Source: Verrucosispora sioxanthis
GTDB taxonomy: Bacteria > Actinomycetota > Actinomycetes > Mycobacteriales > Micromonosporaceae
Reading direction: 5' to 3'
Assembly (NCBI RefSeq): GCF_010560025.1
Contig: NZ_SAIY01000001.1
Location: forward strand, 310,001-374,000
Length of the DNA: 64,000 nucleotides
Shown here in pieces: positions 60,638-64,000 of the stretch. Made by a program: the position numbers and the translations under genes. Under the pieces are notes generated by a model that was given only the letters and a program-made list of their open reading frames with translations, did not search any database and had not been told where the DNA came from. Every line of letters starts with the position of its first letter. The first letter of the stretch is position 1.

Positions 60638-61549
60638 TCAGGAGGGGTGGTTGTGGCGCCAGTAGCCCATGAAGGCCACCGCGCGGCGGTCCAGGCCCCG
60701 TTCGGTGACCAGGTGCCGGCGGAGGGTACGGATGACTCCGGCCTCTCCGGCCAGCCAGGCGTAGAGCGGGGCGGTCGGGTGTGCGTCGGGTACCTCCCAG
60801 AGGATCTCGTGGTCCTCGTCCACCTCGTCGACCGGTTCCGGTACCGGGCCGTCGCCGGTGACCGGGCCGCTGGCCAGCAGTTCGTCGGCGGCCGCGGCGA
60901 CGGCGGCGACGAGCCGGCTGCCGTGCCCGCCGGCACCCCGGGGCAGCCAGGTCACCTCGACACCGGGCGGAGTGACCAGCGACAACGCGTCGCCGGCCTC
61001 GGGGACTTCCAGCAGCACCCGACCACACGCGTCAAGTGGCAGCCGCTCGCAGATGCCGCTGATCGCCGGCACTGCCGTCTCGTCCCCGGCCAGCAGCAGA
61101 CGCCCGGTCGACGGGGGGCGGAACTCGACGCCACCGTGGTCACCGCCGTACGCCGAGTCCGGGCCGACGATGGCGATCTCGTCGCCGGGGCGGACCCGGC
61201 GGGCCCACCGGGTCGCCGGCCCACCGTCGCCGTGCAGCACCAGGTCGACGTCGACCTCGCTCAGGTACGGCCGGACCGCGCGCACCGTGTAGGTCCGGAT
61301 CGGGTTGCGCTGGTGATCCGGCAGGGCCCGCCACCGCGCGTACCAGTCCGGCCCCTGCGGCAGGAGCACACCGGCCTGGCCGGGCAGCGGCAACGCCAGC
61401 TTGATCCGTTGGTCGTAGCCGTTGTCGGCGAAGCGGTCCAGGTCGGGACCGGTGAAGGTGACCCGGACGAAGGACGGGCTGAGCCGACGTACCGCGCGGA
61501 CCTCGACGGCGAACAGCCGCCACGGTGCGACGGGCAGGGTGTGGGTCAT
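60638..61549 (-). CDS. siderophore-interacting protein (FAD-dependent ferric-siderophore reductase)
   Basis: The 303-residue flavoprotein has the FAD-binding barrel with NPIRTYTVRAVRP (R-x-Y-[ST]), VDVDLVLHG and GPATRWARRVRPGDEIAIVGP. The NAD-binding half has LLAGDETAVPAI and LYAWLAGEAGVIRTLRRHL, matching the ViuB/SIP family. It reduces imported ferric siderophores in the cytoplasm to release iron. It lies 28 bp downstream of the fused permease gene in the same orientation, so it is the last gene of the uptake operon seen here. Confidence 0.93.
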   Translation of the reverse strand: MTHTLPVAPWRLFAVEVRAVRRLSPSFVRVTFTGPDLDRFADNGYDQRIKLALPLPGQAGVLLPQGPDWYARWRALPDHQRNPIRTYTVRAVRPYLSEVDVDLVLHGDGGPATRWARRVRPGDEIAIVGPDSAYGGDHGGVEFRPPSTGRLLLAGDETAVPAISGICERLPLDACGRVLLEVPEAGDALSLVTPPGVEVTWLPRGAGGHGSRLVAAVAAAADELLASGPVTGDGPVPEPVDEVDEDHEILWEVPDAHPTAPLYAWLAGEAGVIRTLRRHLVTERGLDRRAVAFMGYWRHNHPS

Positions 61550-61577
61550 GATGCCTCTCCGGGTCGGGTCGGTGCGC

Positions 61578-63677
61578 TTACCGGGACGGGGTGGCGGCGC
61601 GGGACCGCCACAGCAGCCAGACGAAGTAGGGGGTGCCGATCATGGCGGTGACCAGCCCGGCGGGTATCTGCGCCGGAGCGATCACGGTGCGGCCGAGCGT
61701 GTCGGCGAGGCTGACCAGGGCTGCGCCGAGCAGCGCGGCGACCGGAAGCACCCGGGTGTGCCGGCCGCCGACGAGGGCCCGGGCCGCGTGCGGGGCGACC
61801 AGGCCGACGAAGCCGATCACACCGACGGCGGAAACCGCCGTCGAGGTGAGCAGGGCCGCCGCGCCGAGCGCGATCAGTCGGGTGCGTTCCAGCCGGACAC
61901 CGAGCACCCGAGGGGTGTCGTCGTCGAGCGTCATCAGGTCCAGCTCGCGCCGGGCGGCGACCACGGCCGGGGTGAGCACCAGCAGGGCTATCGCCACCGG
62001 CAGCACCTGCGTCGCGGTCCGCCCGTAGGTGGAGCCGGAGAGCCAGGTGAGGGCCTTGCCGGTGTTCCAGGGATCGAAGGCGACGATCATGAAGGTGATC
62101 ATGGCCATGCCGCCCTGCCAGGCACCGAAGCCGATCAGGACCAGCCGGTCGGAGCTGAGACCACCGCGCCACGCCGCGCCGTACACCAGGGCGAAGGCCA
62201 GCATGGCACCGAGCCCGGCGACCCCGGAGACGGCCCAGACACCGGCCAGCGGCACGAAGGTGAGCAGCGAGACCGCGCCCAGCCCGGCACCGGCGGTGAT
62301 GCCGAGGATGCCGGGCTCGGCCAGCGGGTTGCGGCAGACCGCCTGCACGGTGGTGCCGGCGACCGCCAGGGCCGCGCCGGCCAGCATCGCCGCGGCGACG
62401 CGCGGCCACCGTTGGTCCAGCACGAAGGTGTACGCCGGCCCGGTGCTGCCGTTGATCCAGTTGACGATGTCGCCGAGCAGCAGCCAGGTGTCCCCGGCGA
62501 GCATGCCGAGCAGCACCGCCGCGACGGTGACCGTGGCGGCGACCGCCACCACGGTGCGGTGGAAGGTCGCGGAGCGTACGGCGGCGTGGCCACCGGCGGG
62601 GCGGCGGGTGGGGCCGGCGTCGCGGTGCCGACGGGCCAGCCAGATCAGGATTCCCGCGCCGAACAGTGTGGTCACCACGCCGGTCGGGATGTCGACACCG
62701 GCCTGTCCGCCCATCAGGGCCCGCAGCAGCACGTCGGAGCCGAGGACGATGATGACGCCGGCCATGCCGGACAGTGGCAGCAGGATCCGGTGCCGGTGGA
62801 CACCCGGCACCAGCGGACCGAGCAGCCGGACGATCACCGGCGCGCAGAGGCCGACGAAGCCGACCGGGCCGGTGAGGGTGACCGCCGCGGCGGACAGCAG
62901 CACGGCCAGCACGGTGACGATCAGCCGGGTACGGCGTACGTCGATGCCGAGCACGGTGGCGGTGTCGTCGCCGAGGGCGAGGATGTCGAGGCGGTGGCCG
63001 AACAACATCAGCGTCGCCATGGCCGCCACGATCACGGGGGCGAGCTGGGTGAGGGTGTCCAGGTCGCTCTGCACCAGTGAGCCGTTGCCCCAGGCGAACA
63101 GGCCGATGGTGGCCTGCTCGAACAGCAGGAGCAGCAGCATGGTCACCGAGCTGAGCGCCAGCGCGGTGGCCGAGCCGGCGAGGATCAGTCGGGTGGTGCC
63201 GGCCTGGCCGCCGGAGGACATCGCCATGACCAGGCCGGCGGCGGCGAGGCCACCGCAGAAGGCCAGCCCTCCGGCGGGCAGCGCGGGCAGCGCGATGCCG
63301 AACGCGGCCACCGAGACGATGGCCAGGTGGGCGCCGGCGTTGACGGCGAGGGTGTCCGGGGACGCGAGCGGGTTGCGGGCTATCGACTGCAACGCCGCGC
63401 CGGCGAAGCCGAGGGCGACACCGATGGTGAGCCCGGCGAGCAGCCGGGGCACCCGGGAGGCGACGAAGACCCGGGCGGTCTCGTCGTCACCGCCGGTCAG
63501 CAGGCGGAGCAGATCGAGCGCGCCCACGGTGGAGGTGCCCTGGGTGAGGTGCACCGCCACGACCACCAGCAGCAGCGCGGTGGCCGCGAGGAAGATCCCG
63601 ACGACGCGCGGAACCGAGGCGCGCCCGGCCGGAGCCGGCTGGACAGCCGGCTCCGGACGCGAGGGCGCGGACAGCAT
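61578..63677 (-). CDS. fused double FecCD-type iron-siderophore ABC permease
   Basis: The product has 699 residues from the ATG at 63677, two bases after the stop of the binding-protein gene. It is two FecCD permeases in tandem, like FhuB. The first (about 20-345) has RVPRLLAGLTIGVALGFAGA, LQSIARNPLASPDTLAVNAG and TGPVGFVGLCAPVIVRLLG. The second (about 370-690) has RWPRVAAAMLAGAALAVAGT, VCRNPLAEPGILGITAGAG and VGVIGFVGLVAPHAARALVG. Twenty membrane spans in total are expected. It carries ferric siderophores across the membrane with a binding protein encoded upstream and an ATPase outside the window. Confidence 0.93.
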   Translation of the reverse strand: MLSAPSRPEPAVQPAPAGRASVPRVVGIFLAATALLLVVVAVHLTQGTSTVGALDLLRLLTGGDDETARVFVASRVPRLLAGLTIGVALGFAGAALQSIARNPLASPDTLAVNAGAHLAIVSVAAFGIALPALPAGGLAFCGGLAAAGLVMAMSSGGQAGTTRLILAGSATALALSSVTMLLLLLFEQATIGLFAWGNGSLVQSDLDTLTQLAPVIVAAMATLMLFGHRLDILALGDDTATVLGIDVRRTRLIVTVLAVLLSAAAVTLTGPVGFVGLCAPVIVRLLGPLVPGVHRHRILLPLSGMAGVIIVLGSDVLLRALMGGQAGVDIPTGVVTTLFGAGILIWLARRHRDAGPTRRPAGGHAAVRSATFHRTVVAVAATVTVAAVLLGMLAGDTWLLLGDIVNWINGSTGPAYTFVLDQRWPRVAAAMLAGAALAVAGTTVQAVCRNPLAEPGILGITAGAGLGAVSLLTFVPLAGVWAVSGVAGLGAMLAFALVYGAAWRGGLSSDRLVLIGFGAWQGGMAMITFMIVAFDPWNTGKALTWLSGSTYGRTATQVLPVAIALLVLTPAVVAARRELDLMTLDDDTPRVLGVRLERTRLIALGAAALLTSTAVSAVGVIGFVGLVAPHAARALVGGRHTRVLPVAALLGAALVSLADTLGRTVIAPAQIPAGLVTAMIGTPYFVWLLWRSRAATPSR

Positions 63678-63679
63678 GG

Positions 63680-64000
63680 TCACCCCGCGTAGGTGGTGAC
63701 GAGCTGGTCGATGTACTGCTTGCCGGACAGCGGCCCGCCGAAGGTCCAGATCCCGTCGGGCATCCGGTGCAGGTTGCCCTGCTTGACGAAGGGCAGCGAC
63801 TTCCAGATGGCGTTGCTGTTCAGCCCGTCGGCGAAGACGTCGGTGCCGTCCGAGGCGTTGTAGAAGAAGTGCAGGTCCGGGCTGGAGAGCACGGTCAGGC
63901 CCTCGACGTCGGTCTGGCCCAGGCCCCACGCCGGGTCGGTCTCGCCGGTCCACGCGTTGGTGAGGCCGAGCTGGATGCCGATCTGGGAGACCAGCGCGCC
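63680..64000 (-). CDS. iron-siderophore ABC substrate-binding protein, C-terminal part (cut by window edge)
   Basis: About 106 C-terminal residues are visible, ending SGKQYIDQLVTTYAG. The stretch LVSQIGIQLGLTNAWTGETD, then GLTVLSSPDLHFFYNASDGT, KSLPFVKQGNLHRMPDGIWT and FGGPLSGKQYIDQL, is typical of the FepB/FhuD-type (type III) binding fold. It is a lipoprotein or secreted protein that hands ferric siderophore to the permease encoded two bases downstream. The N-terminus with its signal sequence lies outside the window. Confidence 0.88.
   Translation of the reverse strand, partial: GALVSQIGIQLGLTNAWTGETDPAWGLGQTDVEGLTVLSSPDLHFFYNASDGTDVFADGLNSNAIWKSLPFVKQGNLHRMPDGIWTFGGPLSGKQYIDQLVTTYAG

Overview
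The window looks like chromosomal DNA of a high-GC actinomycete, most likely Micromonosporaceae (Micromonospora-like). This is inferred from very GC-rich codon use, many GTG starts, an XRE/DUF397 pair, DUF4360 secreted proteins, actinobacterial-type riboswitches and a Micromonospora-style topoisomerase pair. No rRNA or tRNA genes were recognised.

Layout. 1-2.9 kb: a two-component system beside an ABC ATPase cut by the window edge. 2.9-13.3 kb: cell-wall glycopolymer genes. These are two paralogous CDP-alditol phosphotransferases, a TagGH-type ABC exporter with a TetR regulator, and a fused cytidylyltransferase-reductase. 13.4-22.5 kb: a divergent DUF4360 pair, a methyltransferase, an XRE/DUF397 pair, a C39-like exoprotein under a probable c-di-AMP riboswitch, and an acyltransferase-3. 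22.7-40.6 kb: polysaccharide genes containing recognisable members for all six steps of CMP-pseudaminic acid synthesis (pseB, pseC, pseH, pseG, pseI, pseF), plus glycosyltransferase candidates. Inside this block sits a four-gene ACP / acyl-AMP ligase / reductase / PPTase-like operon. A K+ channel gene and a TerC gene with a Mn-type riboswitch interrupt it. 40.6-43.4 kb: trpB-trpA-gntR behind a perfect inverted repeat. 43.5-51.8 kb: an AlkB-like protein, a lectin-esterase and a type IIA topoisomerase pair whose A subunit carries a 433-residue intein. 52-64 kb: mostly single housekeeping or secreted-protein genes, ending in a siderophore-uptake operon cut by the window edge.

How the genes may work together. 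The exporter, the CDP-alditol enzymes and the nonulosonate genes suggest a surface polymer built from alditol phosphates and pseudaminic acid. The acyl operon may supply an unusual acyl substituent; this is inference.

Six frame breaks in five genes all need exactly one extra base. Most lie in short G or C runs, so I read them as base-loss errors in the sequence rather than real pseudogenes.
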